Positions 8,759 through 18,911 of a stretch of 64,000 nucleotides of DNA are shown in pieces (position 1 is the stretch's first letter; the number at the start of each line of letters is the position of its first letter). Position numbers and translations under genes: made by a program. Origin of the DNA: Luteibacter mycovicinus (GTDB lineage: Bacteria; Pseudomonadota; Gammaproteobacteria; Xanthomonadales; Rhodanobacteraceae); NCBI RefSeq assembly GCF_000745235.1, contig NZ_JQNL01000001.1, positions 496,001 to 560,000 on the forward strand, in the 5' to 3' direction. A model generated the notes under the pieces. That model saw only the letters and a program-made list of their open reading frames with translations, did no database searches and was not told the DNA's origin.

Positions 8759-9703
8759 GTGAACGGAAGCACGGCACTAAGTCACAGGACCAGCGAGGTC
8801 TGGTACAGATGGGGTCAATACGTTGCGGTGGCCGCAGCGTACGAAGCGGTCTACGAGATCGCCTATTACCTTTCGTTTCAGCAGTTCCTGCTCACCACGG
8901 GGCTGCGGCTGGCCTGCATGCTGCTGTTACCTTCCCGCTTCTGGCCGGCGCTGGCCATAGGCGAGGCCGTTCCGCTTGTCGAGACCGCTGCATTCTGTGC
9001 AAATCAGTTCGGGATGCTGTGGGCGATCCTCGTTTCCGTTCCGACGGTTGTTCTGTGGTGGCCGTTACTCAAACCTCTCCGTAAGCGCTGGGCTCTGCAC
9101 GATGCCAGTGGTCGCATAAGCATGCCGGTCATCATCGGCGCGACCGTCAGCGCCGCGCTGATCACGGCCACCATCACGACACTCGCACTGGTCGCCGCCC
9201 TGGCACACACGCCGGAAAAGTGGTCTGTCACGTCGCCCACGCCGTTCTTCTTCGGCTACCTTCTGGGCGCCTATCTGGGCGCGCTCACATTGACTCCCGT
9301 CATTCTTGCGCTGCAGGAACGCTACCGGGCACTCCCGCAACCTCTCCGGGTCAATCTGATCTGGCGAAGCACCCTGGCTCGCGACATGCTCGCCTGGGTA
9401 GTTCCCGCTCTCGTGGTGCTGACCTGTCTTGCGATCGTGACGGACAATGAAAGCATTCGGCAGATAACCCGTCTCGCCCTGCTCTGGCCGATGGTCGGGC
9501 TGGCATCCCGACATGGATGGCATGGAACCGCTCTGGGAGGCATGGCGGCCAGCATGGCCCTGGCGCTTACGGCGACGGGACAGCTTGATGAGGGCGCACT
9601 CGTCATACAGGCGTTACTGGCGTCATCGCTGACCGCCATGTTGTTGTGGAAAGCCCGGACGCCCGCTTTGGAACAGCAAGGCGTCCGGGTAAAACGTTTC
9701 TGA
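8759..9703 (+). CDS. Stand-alone MASE1-like integral membrane protein
   Basis: 314 residues, GTG start with AAGGAG well placed. The protein is almost entirely transmembrane (about eight segments) and matches the MASE1 sensor-domain pattern: AAYEAVYEIAYY in TM1, TTGLRLACMLLLPSRFWPALAIGE, then a large central aromatic/Gly-rich core. MASE1 normally precedes a histidine kinase, GGDEF or EAL output domain. Here the frame stops about 15 residues after the last TM, so no output domain exists. A paralogue of the same design is encoded at 25471-26442. It may signal through a partner protein or act as a transporter; unknown. Confidence 0.75.
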   Translation: MNGSTALSHRTSEVWYRWGQYVAVAAAYEAVYEIAYYLSFQQFLLTTGLRLACMLLLPSRFWPALAIGEAVPLVETAAFCANQFGMLWAILVSVPTVVLWWPLLKPLRKRWALHDASGRISMPVIIGATVSAALITATITTLALVAALAHTPEKWSVTSPTPFFFGYLLGAYLGALTLTPVILALQERYRALPQPLRVNLIWRSTLARDMLAWVVPALVVLTCLAIVTDNESIRQITRLALLWPMVGLASRHGWHGTALGGMAASMALALTATGQLDEGALVIQALLASSLTAMLLWKARTPALEQQGVRVKRF

Positions 9704-9711
9704 CGCGTGGC

Positions 9712-10155
9712 TCAGGGGCCGCGGATAGAGCACTTCGTCGGATCGTTGCACTCCGTGACGAGGAGCAGTGAAGCGGCACCATCAGGCTGCGGAGCCACGA
9801 CCACCTTCATCGCATCATCGCTGTACACGGACGTACTTTCAGCGGGGATCGCCGCCGTCTCGCTCACCCTCTTCCAGCGTGACGCATCCACACCGATGGG
9901 CAGATCGAGCGTTTCGCCGTCCACAACGGCAATCGCCCCACGCACCGTACCGGCCGCGTCGTTGACCTGCACATAACGAACGCCCGCACGGTCAAAGAGG
10001 TAAACGTGATACTGCGAACTTGCACTGACGTCCGTCGTATTCGGCCAGGACTGACCGAGGCCGACCGCCGTGGAAGACGGCGTGCTCGCAGCGGCCGTAC
10101 CGCAGCCGATGACCAGGGCGACAGACAGGAGGGTACGGTTGTATATCGAGCGCAT
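9712..10155 (-). CDS. Small secreted protein of unknown function
   Basis: 147 residues. The start at 10155 (AAGGAA upstream) gives a signal peptide, MRSIYNRTLLSVALVIGCGT, with a likely cut after AAAS. The mature part is about 120 residues, beta-rich, with two cysteines near the C-terminus (ECNDPTKC) that could form a disulphide. The frame continues upstream without homology. No family recognised. It converges on the MASE1 gene, with 8 bases between the stops. Confidence 0.75.
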   Translation of the reverse strand: MRSIYNRTLLSVALVIGCGTAAASTPSSTAVGLGQSWPNTTDVSASSQYHVYLFDRAGVRYVQVNDAAGTVRGAIAVVDGETLDLPIGVDASRWKRVSETAAIPAESTSVYSDDAMKVVVAPQPDGAASLLLVTECNDPTKCSIRGP

Positions 10156-10279
10156 ATGAATTCCTTGTCGAGCGTTGATGGGAGTGCCAAGACTAGCCGA
10201 ATATCGTGACCGGCCGCGTGTGCTGTAGTGCAAAAAAACCGATGCACACCCAGCCGTCAGCCATGACGGCGCCGCGCGC

Positions 10280-10421
10280 TCACTGCAACGCTGCAAGCCA
10301 CTTCGACAGCGCATGCGACAGCTCTTCACGTCGGTCCGAATATGCATGATCGGTAGAAAAGTGAAGCGTGCTCACCTTCGTATCGCCGGCCTCATGCGTC
10401 GTGGTGACGCCCTTGCGGAGA
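10280..10421 (-). pseudogene. C-terminal remnant of an alpha/beta hydrolase
   Basis: About 46 codons before a stop at 10280 read like the end of a hydrolase: STLHFSTDHAYSDRREELSH then KWLAALQ. The histidine in TDHAYSD sits where the catalytic-triad His lies in dienelactone-hydrolase-like proteins. There is no start codon or upstream domain; the frame runs straight into the end of the TPR gene. This looks like the residue of a deleted gene rather than a small protein. Confidence 0.4.
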
Positions 10422-12383
10422 TCACTCGCGCGAGGGAGGTACCGCTTCCACCGGAAACGCCGCGGCCACGCGCGCGCACCACGCCGCATAGGCTTCGTCA
10501 CCTGTGGGCTTGGCGGAAGCCAGCAGGTCGCCCAGCTCGGCGTTGTTCGGGTACACCGCGGCCAGCAGTGGAAGCAGCCGGGTCGAGAAGCGCCCCGCCT
10601 GAACCAGCTCGCGCATACGTTGCACGGCCGGCTTTTCAAACTCGTCGACCAGCGGGGAGCCCATCCGGCGGCCCTTGCCCAGTGCGGTGAAATACATGAA
10701 CTGCGCCGGCTCGCTGTCAGGCACTGAAACCGCAAGCGTTTGCAGCCAGCCGTAGATGTTGCGCTCGCCAAACAGCGTCTCGCGCGCTTTCGCCACACTG
10801 GCGAGGGTCAGTGCGAGGTACTGCGCCAGACCGCTGACGTATTCGTTGACGTCGGTACCGGGCAGCGCATACATCGGGACCCGGGGCTCGACGATCGCGC
10901 CTGTCGCTTCGGCTAGGGAGGCGAGCAACTCACCCGACAATACGACCAGCGCGTTGCCGACCTCGCGTTCATTGAACCGCCGTTCCACCCGTTTCAACGT
11001 GACGCGGTCGCTCAGACGACGCAGGCGGCAGACGACATGGAAACCGTCCTGCCCTGCGCTGACCTCACCCTCGACCGCCAGGTCGAAATCCTGGCCGAGA
11101 TAGTCGAGCTCATCGTCCGACAAAGGTTGCCCGAACAGGACGAAATTGTGCTGATCGGCCACCGGGAGATTCATGGCGACCCTCAGATCGCTGCAATAGA
11201 CCAACTGCTCGAGCAGCAGGAGCGGCAGTGCGCGCGACAGCCGCCCCCGGTCGTCCTCGCGCCCGCTGCGAGCCACACCGCCTGCCGCATCGTCCACGGC
11301 CGCCAGGGGTAGCAAGACGATGCGCGGACCATCGCCGGAGCGCGGCGGCGCGGCCCACTCCATGCCGTGCATATCGAGCAGCCAGGGCGGCTGCACCATC
11401 TGGAGGAGCGAAATCTCCGGGGTGTGATCGAGTGGCTTCGACGGTTCCACCGTCATCTCGTCGAATGCCTGCGCGAAGTGCTGGAGGTTCTGGGCATACG
11501 CCGGCTGACCCAGCGCGAAAAGCTTGCCGAGCAGGAGCTGACCCCGTTCCGCGTCGCCGAGTTCGACATAGGCTTGCAACAAGTTGAAACCCACCCGGAC
11601 GTCATCGCGCTGTGGATCGAATAAGGGTGCCACGCGCGTCACGAGATCGTTGAGCAGGCCGTGCTGGCCCAGCGTACCGGTGACGGCGAGCATCACGTCC
11701 GTCCCGTGCGGAGCCTTCGCCAGTGCCCGGTCGAACCATGCAAGCCCGTCGTCGCGCAGGCCGGCCTGGATCGCTGTCTGACCCAGCAGCAACTGCGGCC
11801 GGAACGCATCGTCGCGCTCGGCCAGCGCCCGCAGGAAAGCGTCCGCTGCTTCGGGGCCCGCAACTTCGGTCCGTTCAGCGACGCGCCAGCCAAGGCCGTT
11901 GTCCTGATTGGGATCGAGCTGCAGCGAGCGGTCGAGGATCGCCATGGCCTCGGTGTCGTTACCCTCCGCGCTGGCCACCTTCGCGAGATTGGTCAGCAGC
12001 GTCGGCGTCTCACCGACCTTGTCGATCGCCTTGCGCAGCGTACCTTTCGCATCCCGTGTGCGCCCCAGCTTCAACTGGACGATCGCCCGCGTAACGAAGC
12101 CGCGCTCGATTATTGGATCGATCTCGAGCAGATGCGCACTGGCTGCGTCGACGTCGGATGCGAGATCGTCGCCAAGAGCCGAGATGACGAGCGAGTAAAG
12201 CGCGTCCGGCTCGTCCCACTTGGACTGGAGGTTCGGCTGCAGTACCTCCCGACGCCATTGCTCGAACGGAATCTGATAGGAGCGGCCGTATGTGTCGACG
12301 AAGGAAACCATGCGCCCGTCATTGGCCGGCGCCGCAGCGGGCGCCTCAGCGGCCTTTTTGCGCTTCCTGAAAAATCCAAACAT
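10422..12383 (-). CDS. TPR-containing cytoplasmic protein
   Basis: 653 residues from the ATG at 12383 (MFGFFRKRKK, basic and aromatic). Residues about 60-330 contain tetratricopeptide-like helical repeats (ALYSLVISALGDDL; AKGTLRKAIDKVGETPTLLT; AMAILDRSLQLDPNQDNG; AWFDRALAKAPHG). These suggest a protein-protein interaction scaffold. The C-terminal half is a globular region with a Rossmann-like IVLLPLAAVDD strand and LVYCSDLRVAMNLPV, without a family I recognise. There is no signal peptide or TM segment. The long upstream open frame is rejected because the MFGFF start begins the conserved-looking part. It is a single gene, divergent from the GH35 gene. Confidence 0.8.
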   Translation of the reverse strand: MFGFFRKRKKAAEAPAAAPANDGRMVSFVDTYGRSYQIPFEQWRREVLQPNLQSKWDEPDALYSLVISALGDDLASDVDAASAHLLEIDPIIERGFVTRAIVQLKLGRTRDAKGTLRKAIDKVGETPTLLTNLAKVASAEGNDTEAMAILDRSLQLDPNQDNGLGWRVAERTEVAGPEAADAFLRALAERDDAFRPQLLLGQTAIQAGLRDDGLAWFDRALAKAPHGTDVMLAVTGTLGQHGLLNDLVTRVAPLFDPQRDDVRVGFNLLQAYVELGDAERGQLLLGKLFALGQPAYAQNLQHFAQAFDEMTVEPSKPLDHTPEISLLQMVQPPWLLDMHGMEWAAPPRSGDGPRIVLLPLAAVDDAAGGVARSGREDDRGRLSRALPLLLLEQLVYCSDLRVAMNLPVADQHNFVLFGQPLSDDELDYLGQDFDLAVEGEVSAGQDGFHVVCRLRRLSDRVTLKRVERRFNEREVGNALVVLSGELLASLAEATGAIVEPRVPMYALPGTDVNEYVSGLAQYLALTLASVAKARETLFGERNIYGWLQTLAVSVPDSEPAQFMYFTALGKGRRMGSPLVDEFEKPAVQRMRELVQAGRFSTRLLPLLAAVYPNNAELGDLLASAKPTGDEAYAAWCARVAAAFPVEAVPPSRE

Positions 12384-12625
12384 CCCTACTGATTCCTGTC
12401 GAAATGAATTATTGGCCGGGCGGCACGCGCCGGATGGTCTGCACGTAAATATGCAAGGTCGCGCTTCCGCCGTCGAGCGCCAGGTGGTCATGGGGTGTAC
12501 TCCCATGGGCGCGCGACGCAGCGCCGATCGGCAGGAGTCAGATCGCCCAAACTTGCATAAATACCCAGTTTGCCCCACGCTCTGCCCGATGCCGCATCGG
12601 GCGCCGTGGTCGACTGGAGGTGGGG

Positions 12626-15559
12626 ATGAGTACTGTCCGTGGCCGTTACGGCCGCCGTGTATCGCGGATGCTCAGCCTCGCGGCGCTTACCCTCGGCGCG
12701 CTGAATCCGCTGCCCGGCCTCGGGGTCGACGCGCCGCCCGGGCACACGGTCACCTACGACCGCTACTCCCTCATCATCGACGGCAAGCCTACCTATCTAT
12801 GGTCGGGCTCCTTTCACTACTGGCGCCTGCCCTCGCCCGATCTCTGGCTCGATGTCCTGCAGAAGATGAAGGCCGCGGGCTTCAACGCGGTCGAAATCTA
12901 CTTCCACTGGGGCTACCACTCGCCTGAGCGTGGGGTTTATGACTTCAGCGGCATCCGCGACGTCGACCGCCTGCTCGACATGGCCCGCGACGTCGGTATC
13001 TACGTCATCGCGCGCCCGGGCCCGTACATCAACGCCGAAACCGACGCCGGTGGATTCCCCGCCCGGCTCGTGACCACCGCCGGCAAACCGCGCACCACAT
13101 CGCCGGAATACACCGCGGCGTACCGCGAGTGGATGACGCAGATCGATCGCATCGTCGCGCGGCATCAGATGACCGACGGCCGCGGGACGGTGCTGCTCTA
13201 CCAGGTCGAGAACGAGCTGTATGACGAGAACCCCGATACCCGCCGTTATATGCAAAACCTCGAAGACGAGGCGCGCGCCGATGGCATCACCGTGCCGCTC
13301 ACCGGCAACCACAACGGCAATTTCGTCGAGGGTCTGGGCGCCACGGACATCCCCGGCCAGGATTCGTACCCGCTCGATTTCGACTGCACACGTCCCGACC
13401 GCTGGAACGGCATCTACGACTTCAGCGAGGAGCGCCGTGAGCTGAAGCATGCGCCGCTGTTCTTCCCCGAGTATCAGGGCGGCGCGTTCGATACCTGGGG
13501 CGGACCGGGCTACGAAGCCTGCCGGAAGTTCACTGGCCCCGCCTTCGAGCGCGTGTTCTACGAGTCGATGATGGCCGCCGGCTCGACGATGCAGAACTTC
13601 TACATGACCTATGGCGGGACCAACTGGGGCTGGTTGTCGTCACCGGGCGTGTATACGTCGTACGACTACGGCGCGGCGATCACGGCAAGTCGCCAGCTGA
13701 CGAGTAAGTACGACCAGCAGAAGCTCCTTGGCTTCATGACGCGTGCCGTCGCACCGCTGGCACGGACCGATGCCACCGGCACCCATGTGCCGACCAATCC
13801 GCGACTGAAGGTCGTGGCGCGGATCAATCCCGACGACGGCACACGCTTTTACATCCTGCGACACGCCGAGCCGCAGGACACCACGAACGACGCCACTCAC
13901 CTGACGATCGCCACCGATCCATCGGGCGCCCACGAGACAACGATTCCCCAGCAAGCGGGAACGGCCATCCATATCGATGGCCGGGATTCGAAGATCTTGC
14001 TGGCCAACTATCGGTTCGGTCGCCAGGATCTGGCCTACTCCACCTCCGAACTGATGACCGACCTGACCATCGGCGATCGTGACATCGCGCTGCTCTACGG
14101 TCGTCACGATGAAGACGGCGAAACCGTCCTGCGCTACGCCTCGGAGCCGAACAGCGAGGTCATGACGGGCAAGGTCGCCACGCATTGGGACCCTGCAACG
14201 CACACGCTCCGGCTCAACTATCGGCATGACGATCTTGCCCGCGTGCTCATAAAAGATGGCGACAGACCGCTGCTGCTCCTGATCGGCGACAACGATGCGG
14301 CGAAACGCTTCTGGCAGGCAGATACGAAGGATGGCCCCGTTCTCGTGCGTGGCTCCTATCTGGTTCGCCATGCCAGGGCCGAAGGCGACCGTGTCGATCT
14401 CAAGGGTGATACGGAAAAGGCGGGCGACGTCGAATTGTTCGCGCCGGCGACCACTCGCGGCCTGTCGTGGAACGGCAAAACGGTTCCGGTAACCACGACA
14501 CCATCGGGCAGCCTGCTCGGCCACCTCGATGGCCCGGCACCCGTGACGCTGCCGGCACTGACCACGTGGCATGTCTCGAACGGTTGGCCGGAGATCGATC
14601 CCGGGTTCGACGATGCCGACTGGCTTCCCACCGATCGCACCAGCTCGCCCAATCCTTACTGGGCGCACACGCTGCCGATCCTCGACAGCGACGCGTACGG
14701 TTTCCATCACGGCAACGTGTGGTACCGCGGCCATTTCCGAGCTACCGGGAAAGAAACCGCCATCCGTTTGTCCGCCAGCATGGGTGTTCACCTGGGTAAC
14801 CGCGGCGTCTTCACCGCCTGGCTCAATGGGCATTTCCTTGGCAACAACCCCAGTGGCGCACAGCAGTTCGCCATCGATCCCGACTGGCTCAGGAAGGACG
14901 GAGACAACGTGCTTGCCGTGCTGGTCGACAACCAGGGGCATCTCCAGGAAGAACGCAGCGGCACGTTCCGCGAGCCGCGCGGCCTGATCTCGGCGACCTT
15001 CGCCGGGCCTGCGGACGACATCCACTGGAAGATTCAGGGCAACGTCGGTGGCGAAACCCTGCCCGACCCCGTGCGCGGTCCATTCAACGCGGGGGGCCTT
15101 TACGGCGAGCGGATGGGCTGGCAATTGCCCGGATTCCCTGATGGTCAATGGGCCAGGACGACACTGCCAGCGAGCACCGATAAACCTGGCGTCGACTGGT
15201 ACCGGACCTCGTTCCGGCTCGATCTCCCCTCCGATCAGGACGTACCGATCGCCCTGCGCATCCACGATATCGCGCCGCATCACTACCGTGCCGTCGTCTT
15301 CATCAACGGCTGGCAGATCGGGCGCTACATCAGCGACGTAGGTCCGCAGACGGAATTCGAACTGCCCTCCGGGCTGCTCAACCAGCGCGGCGAAAACACC
15401 ATCGCCATCGCGTCATGGAGCACGGCGCACGATGGCGGCCTCGGCGATGTGTCGCTCGTGATGCAGGGAAACTACCGTACATCGCTCGATTCGAAGACGG
15501 TCAAGGCGCCGGATTATCGGGACGTCATGCGGGCACAGAAGTCCGGCAAGGCGCGCTGA
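12626..15559 (+). CDS. Secreted GH35 beta-galactosidase
   Basis: 977 residues from the ATG at 12626, with GGAGG five bases upstream; a GTG two codons earlier is less likely. An N-terminal signal (RRVSRMLSLAALTLGALNP) is followed by the GH35 (beta/alpha)8 barrel: SGSFHYWRLP, FNAVEIYFHWGYHSPERG, RPGPYINAE. The acid/base lies in QVENELYDEN (second Glu, about E197) and the nucleophile in FFPEYQGG (about E282). C-terminal jelly-roll carbohydrate-binding-like domains follow (W-rich, NVWYRGHF; VDWYRTSFRLD). The enzyme releases terminal beta-galactose from plant or microbial glycans outside the cytoplasm. The family usually has EF(Q)GG; a tyrosine replaces that Phe here. Family assignment is strong; substrate preference is not resolved. 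Confidence 0.94.
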   Translation: MSTVRGRYGRRVSRMLSLAALTLGALNPLPGLGVDAPPGHTVTYDRYSLIIDGKPTYLWSGSFHYWRLPSPDLWLDVLQKMKAAGFNAVEIYFHWGYHSPERGVYDFSGIRDVDRLLDMARDVGIYVIARPGPYINAETDAGGFPARLVTTAGKPRTTSPEYTAAYREWMTQIDRIVARHQMTDGRGTVLLYQVENELYDENPDTRRYMQNLEDEARADGITVPLTGNHNGNFVEGLGATDIPGQDSYPLDFDCTRPDRWNGIYDFSEERRELKHAPLFFPEYQGGAFDTWGGPGYEACRKFTGPAFERVFYESMMAAGSTMQNFYMTYGGTNWGWLSSPGVYTSYDYGAAITASRQLTSKYDQQKLLGFMTRAVAPLARTDATGTHVPTNPRLKVVARINPDDGTRFYILRHAEPQDTTNDATHLTIATDPSGAHETTIPQQAGTAIHIDGRDSKILLANYRFGRQDLAYSTSELMTDLTIGDRDIALLYGRHDEDGETVLRYASEPNSEVMTGKVATHWDPATHTLRLNYRHDDLARVLIKDGDRPLLLLIGDNDAAKRFWQADTKDGPVLVRGSYLVRHARAEGDRVDLKGDTEKAGDVELFAPATTRGLSWNGKTVPVTTTPSGSLLGHLDGPAPVTLPALTTWHVSNGWPEIDPGFDDADWLPTDRTSSPNPYWAHTLPILDSDAYGFHHGNVWYRGHFRATGKETAIRLSASMGVHLGNRGVFTAWLNGHFLGNNPSGAQQFAIDPDWLRKDGDNVLAVLVDNQGHLQEERSGTFREPRGLISATFAGPADDIHWKIQGNVGGETLPDPVRGPFNAGGLYGERMGWQLPGFPDGQWARTTLPASTDKPGVDWYRTSFRLDLPSDQDVPIALRIHDIAPHHYRAVVFINGWQIGRYISDVGPQTEFELPSGLLNQRGENTIAIASWSTAHDGGLGDVSLVMQGNYRTSLDSKTVKAPDYRDVMRAQKSGKAR

Positions 15560-15785
15560 CACCGGCGAGGTGTGATGCCGTCGGCTAAAGACGATCGACA
15601 ACAGCGCAAGATATTTCGAACAAAGTACCCCGAAAATGGGACGTCGTACGCAATTCCGCACGGACGACGCATGTGACGATCCGAAGACAGAGTTCATACA
15701 CAGGAGGAAACGCCAGCGGACGATACTGCGGCGCGTCCGATGGCTACAGGGGGATTCAGCCGCCCAGTCATCCAGAGGGACCAAC

Positions 15786-17504
15786 ATGCAGAACCACGGG
15801 CAGCGTGCAAAGCATCATGGCGAGCGTCGTTTGCTTGCCACTTCACTGATACTGGCTTTGAGTGTTCCATTCGCGGCAAGCGCGACGGATTCGTCGACGC
15901 AGGCATGGGCATCCACCCGCACCGAGGCGTTCCACTCCGGTGCCGCACAGTTCCAGGGTTACGCCGAAGACGGCCAGACCGTATCGATCGCGGTGTCGCT
16001 CAAGGTGCGCGATCCCGACGCCTTGAACAACTACACGCGTGAACTGTTCCGACCCAACAGCCTCGTTTACCACCGCTTCCTGACGAAGGAGCAGAGTGAG
16101 GCCACCTTCTCCCCCACCGCCGAGCAGGCTGAAGCGGTCGCGGCGTACCTCAAAAAACAGGGTTTCACCAACGTCGAAATCGCACCGAACCGCCTGATCG
16201 TCACCGCCGATGGTGACGTGGGCAAGGCACGTTCCGCCTTCCGTACGACGATCGCTCGCTTCAACGTGCAAGGCGTGAACGGCATCGCCAACGACAGCGC
16301 CGTGCAGGTACCGGCGGAACTGAGCCAGATCGACCAGGTGGTCGGCCTCGACACCACCCGGAAGATGCAGACCTATTCCTTGCCGGCCGCGCAGCTGAAA
16401 CCGGCGTACGTGACCACATCCAGTGGCGGCCATGGGTACTACCCACAGGAATTCGCGACGGTCTATCACGCGGGCACCGTGGCCCGCGCCAGCAAAACCG
16501 CGGCCGCCGTCATCGGCTGGGGCAGCATGACCAACGCGCAGGCCGACCTCGCCCACTTCATCTCGGACAAGGGCCTTCCCGCCGTCCCCAGTTCCATCGT
16601 CGCCACCGCGTCGAGCAGCGATGATTCGGGCCAGGTGGAATGGGCCATGGACGCTCAGGCGATCACCGGCGTGAGCGGCGGCGTCAAAAGCCTGACCTTC
16701 TACACGTCGGGCACCAACTCCAACTCGGCGATCCTCAAGGCGCTCAACCGCGCGGTCAGCGACAACACCGCCAAGGTGCTCAACATGTCGTGGGGTGCGG
16801 CGGAATGCGGCAGCACCACCAAGGGCTTCGCGGATTCCGTCTTCCAGCTCGGTGTCTCGCAGGGTCAGACATTCGTCGCGTCGTCGGGCGATAACGGCTC
16901 GTATCCCTGCAACGCCAGCGAAAACGGTGCCTACGGCAGCAAGACCATCCTGAGCGTGTCTTACCCTGCGAGCTCACCGTACGTTGCCGCGATCGGTGGC
17001 ACGACGCTCAACACCGACACCTCCGACAACTACGTGTCGGAAACCAGCTGGCCGTACAGCGGCGGCGGAACCAGCACCGCGGAAGCGACGCCATCCTGGC
17101 AGACGGGTGCGCACCGCCAGGTGCCTGACCTTGCGTTCGATGCGGACTGGGACAACTCGCCCATCATCTTCTACCTGACCAAGAGTTCGACCTCGGGTGT
17201 GGGCACGTCCGGCTATTACGCCAACGGTGGCACGAGTCTGGCCGCGCCGCTGTTCAGCGGATCGTGGGCACGCCTCGAAAGCGCGAACGCAAACGCCATC
17301 GGCTTTGCGCCGCCGGCGATCTACGCCTATGCCAGATCGACCACCACCCCGCTGCCGTTGCACGACGTCGCCAGCGGCACCAACGGAGGCTATTCCGCCA
17401 CCAAGGGCTACGACCTGGCGACCGGCTGGGGAAGCTTCGACATCCAGGCGGTGGCTAACTTCATCGCCGCCAATCCCGGCTTCATCAACGCGAGCAATCC
17501 GTAA
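15786..17504 (+). CDS. S53 (sedolisin/pseudomonalisin-type) serine-carboxyl protease
   Basis: 572 residues from ATG 15786 (GAGGGA upstream). A signal peptide (LLATSLILALSVPFAASA) is followed by a pro-kumamolisin activation domain (about 45-190: LYHRFLT-type motif VYHRFLTKEQSEATFSP). The catalytic domain has the S53 set: E285 and D289 in QVEWAMDAQAI, oxyanion D369 in SSGDNGSYP, and nucleophile S484 in NGGTSLAAP. A Ca2+ site is expected near the C-terminus (DVASGTNGGY; GYDLATGWG). These enzymes are secreted, self-processing and active at acid pH. About 225 bases of leader separate it from the GH35 gene; it ends at a terminator hairpin. Confidence 0.95.
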   Translation: MQNHGQRAKHHGERRLLATSLILALSVPFAASATDSSTQAWASTRTEAFHSGAAQFQGYAEDGQTVSIAVSLKVRDPDALNNYTRELFRPNSLVYHRFLTKEQSEATFSPTAEQAEAVAAYLKKQGFTNVEIAPNRLIVTADGDVGKARSAFRTTIARFNVQGVNGIANDSAVQVPAELSQIDQVVGLDTTRKMQTYSLPAAQLKPAYVTTSSGGHGYYPQEFATVYHAGTVARASKTAAAVIGWGSMTNAQADLAHFISDKGLPAVPSSIVATASSSDDSGQVEWAMDAQAITGVSGGVKSLTFYTSGTNSNSAILKALNRAVSDNTAKVLNMSWGAAECGSTTKGFADSVFQLGVSQGQTFVASSGDNGSYPCNASENGAYGSKTILSVSYPASSPYVAAIGGTTLNTDTSDNYVSETSWPYSGGGTSTAEATPSWQTGAHRQVPDLAFDADWDNSPIIFYLTKSSTSGVGTSGYYANGGTSLAAPLFSGSWARLESANANAIGFAPPAIYAYARSTTTPLPLHDVASGTNGGYSATKGYDLATGWGSFDIQAVANFIAANPGFINASNP

Positions 17505-17508
17505 CGTG

Positions 17509-17535
17509 ACGGGGCGGCTCAGGCCGCCCCGTTTC
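17509..17535 (+). terminator. Intrinsic terminator after the S53 protease gene
   Basis: A 10-bp stem ACGGGGCGGC / GCCGCCCCGT with a TCAG loop, followed by TT. It starts five bases after the protease stop and also lies just beyond the convergent CLC gene, so it may serve both. Confidence 0.7.
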
Positions 17536-17544
17536 CGAGCGCGC

Positions 17545-18831
17545 TCAGCGGTTGCGTCGACGCCACTCGGCCACGTCACCCAGGCGCAGATCTTCCGGCA
17601 ACCGGCGTGGGTATTTGGAACGGCCCAGCCGCTGCGCATGATAAATCCCGGTATGGCCTGAAAACAGATACGCCGCCACGCACGCCAGCGCGGCGAACGG
17701 AGCGATCTGCGGACCGAAGAGCTCGATCGCCATCACGGTGGTCGCCAGCGGCGTATTGGCCGCGCCGGCGAATACGGCGACGAAACCCAGTCCCGCCAGC
17801 ATGGCGAACGGGAGGTGCAGCAAAGGTGCCAGGCTGTTGCCAAGCGTGGCGCCGATGAAGAACAGCGGCGTGACCTCGCCACCCTTGAAGCCGGTGCCTA
17901 ACGAGAACACGGTGTAGCCGAACTTGCTGACACTGTCCCACCAGGGCAGCGGGTGATCGAACGCGGCCACGATGGTCGGAATGCCGAGCCCTATGTAGGC
18001 CTCGGTGTGCAGCAGGTACACGGATACCGCAATGACGATGCCGCCAAAGAAAGGGCGCAAGGGCGGATACGCGATCAACGACTTCACCAGCGCACCGAAG
18101 CGATGTGTCGCGGTGGCGAACAGCATGCCAACGACGCCGAAGACGAGCCCCGCCACGAGGACGGAGAGCACGGTCCAGACGTTCAATGGCGCCACGGCGC
18201 CGACCACGTACGCCGTATGATGCACTCCCCACGCGACGCACACGCGATCGGCGACGATGCCCGCGATCATGCAGGGCAACAGCGCGTCATAGCGCAGCTT
18301 GCCGATCGCCAGAACCTCCAGGCCGAACAACGCACCCGCCAGCGGCGTACCGAAGACCGCCGCGAATCCCGCACTCATGCCGGCCATCAGCAAGACACGC
18401 CGATCCTCGTGCCGCAGGCGGAGCACGCCAGTCAACTGATCGGCGAGCGCACCGCCCATCTGCACCGCCGTGCCTTCACGCCCGACCGATGCACCGAACA
18501 GATGCGAGGCGATGGTGCCGGCAAAGACCAGAGGCACCATGCGCAAAGGCACGACCTTTCGCGGGTCGTGGATCTCGTCGATAAGCAGGTTATTGCCTGC
18601 TTCCACCGGCTTGCCCAGCCGAAAGTACACCCAGCCAATCACGAAGCCCGCGACCGGCAGCAACGCCGGCAGCCACGGCGTGATCTCACGCGTCCGCGTC
18701 GCCCACGCCAGTGCGATCAGAAACCAGGCGGACGCGGTTCCCGCGAGAACCGCGACGAACGAAGCGATCAGCAACCATTTGCCGATGTAGGGAAGCAGTT
18801 CCCACTGCTCGAGGGACCGAAAACCGCGCAT
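17545..18831 (-). CDS. CLC-F type fluoride/proton antiporter
   Basis: 428 residues from the ATG at 18831, which puts the fluoride riboswitch wholly in the 5' leader; the longer open frame up to 19002 reads through the aptamer and is rejected. It is an integral inner-membrane CLC protein with the GREGTAVQMG helix (gating Glu about 119). It also has VEAGNNLLIDEIHDP (about 76-90), the Asn-containing variant loop typical of fluoride-selective CLCs rather than the GSGIP of chloride types. It should expel cytoplasmic fluoride. No cystathionine-beta-synthase domain is present, as expected for CLC-F. The fluoride riboswitch upstream supports the assignment independently. Confidence 0.92.
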   Translation of the reverse strand: MRGFRSLEQWELLPYIGKWLLIASFVAVLAGTASAWFLIALAWATRTREITPWLPALLPVAGFVIGWVYFRLGKPVEAGNNLLIDEIHDPRKVVPLRMVPLVFAGTIASHLFGASVGREGTAVQMGGALADQLTGVLRLRHEDRRVLLMAGMSAGFAAVFGTPLAGALFGLEVLAIGKLRYDALLPCMIAGIVADRVCVAWGVHHTAYVVGAVAPLNVWTVLSVLVAGLVFGVVGMLFATATHRFGALVKSLIAYPPLRPFFGGIVIAVSVYLLHTEAYIGLGIPTIVAAFDHPLPWWDSVSKFGYTVFSLGTGFKGGEVTPLFFIGATLGNSLAPLLHLPFAMLAGLGFVAVFAGAANTPLATTVMAIELFGPQIAPFAALACVAAYLFSGHTGIYHAQRLGRSKYPRRLPEDLRLGDVAEWRRRNR

Positions 18832-18911
18832 GCGCTCATCCAGACGAATGAAAATCACCTGGGACGCAAGGGCGTAAGGCACATGCCTACAGCCCCGGGC
18901 AACCCAGGACA

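Noticed and set aside
13640..15283. 547-codon minus-strand frame inside the GH35 gene.
   Set aside because: Shadow of a real enzyme on the opposite strand in high-GC DNA.
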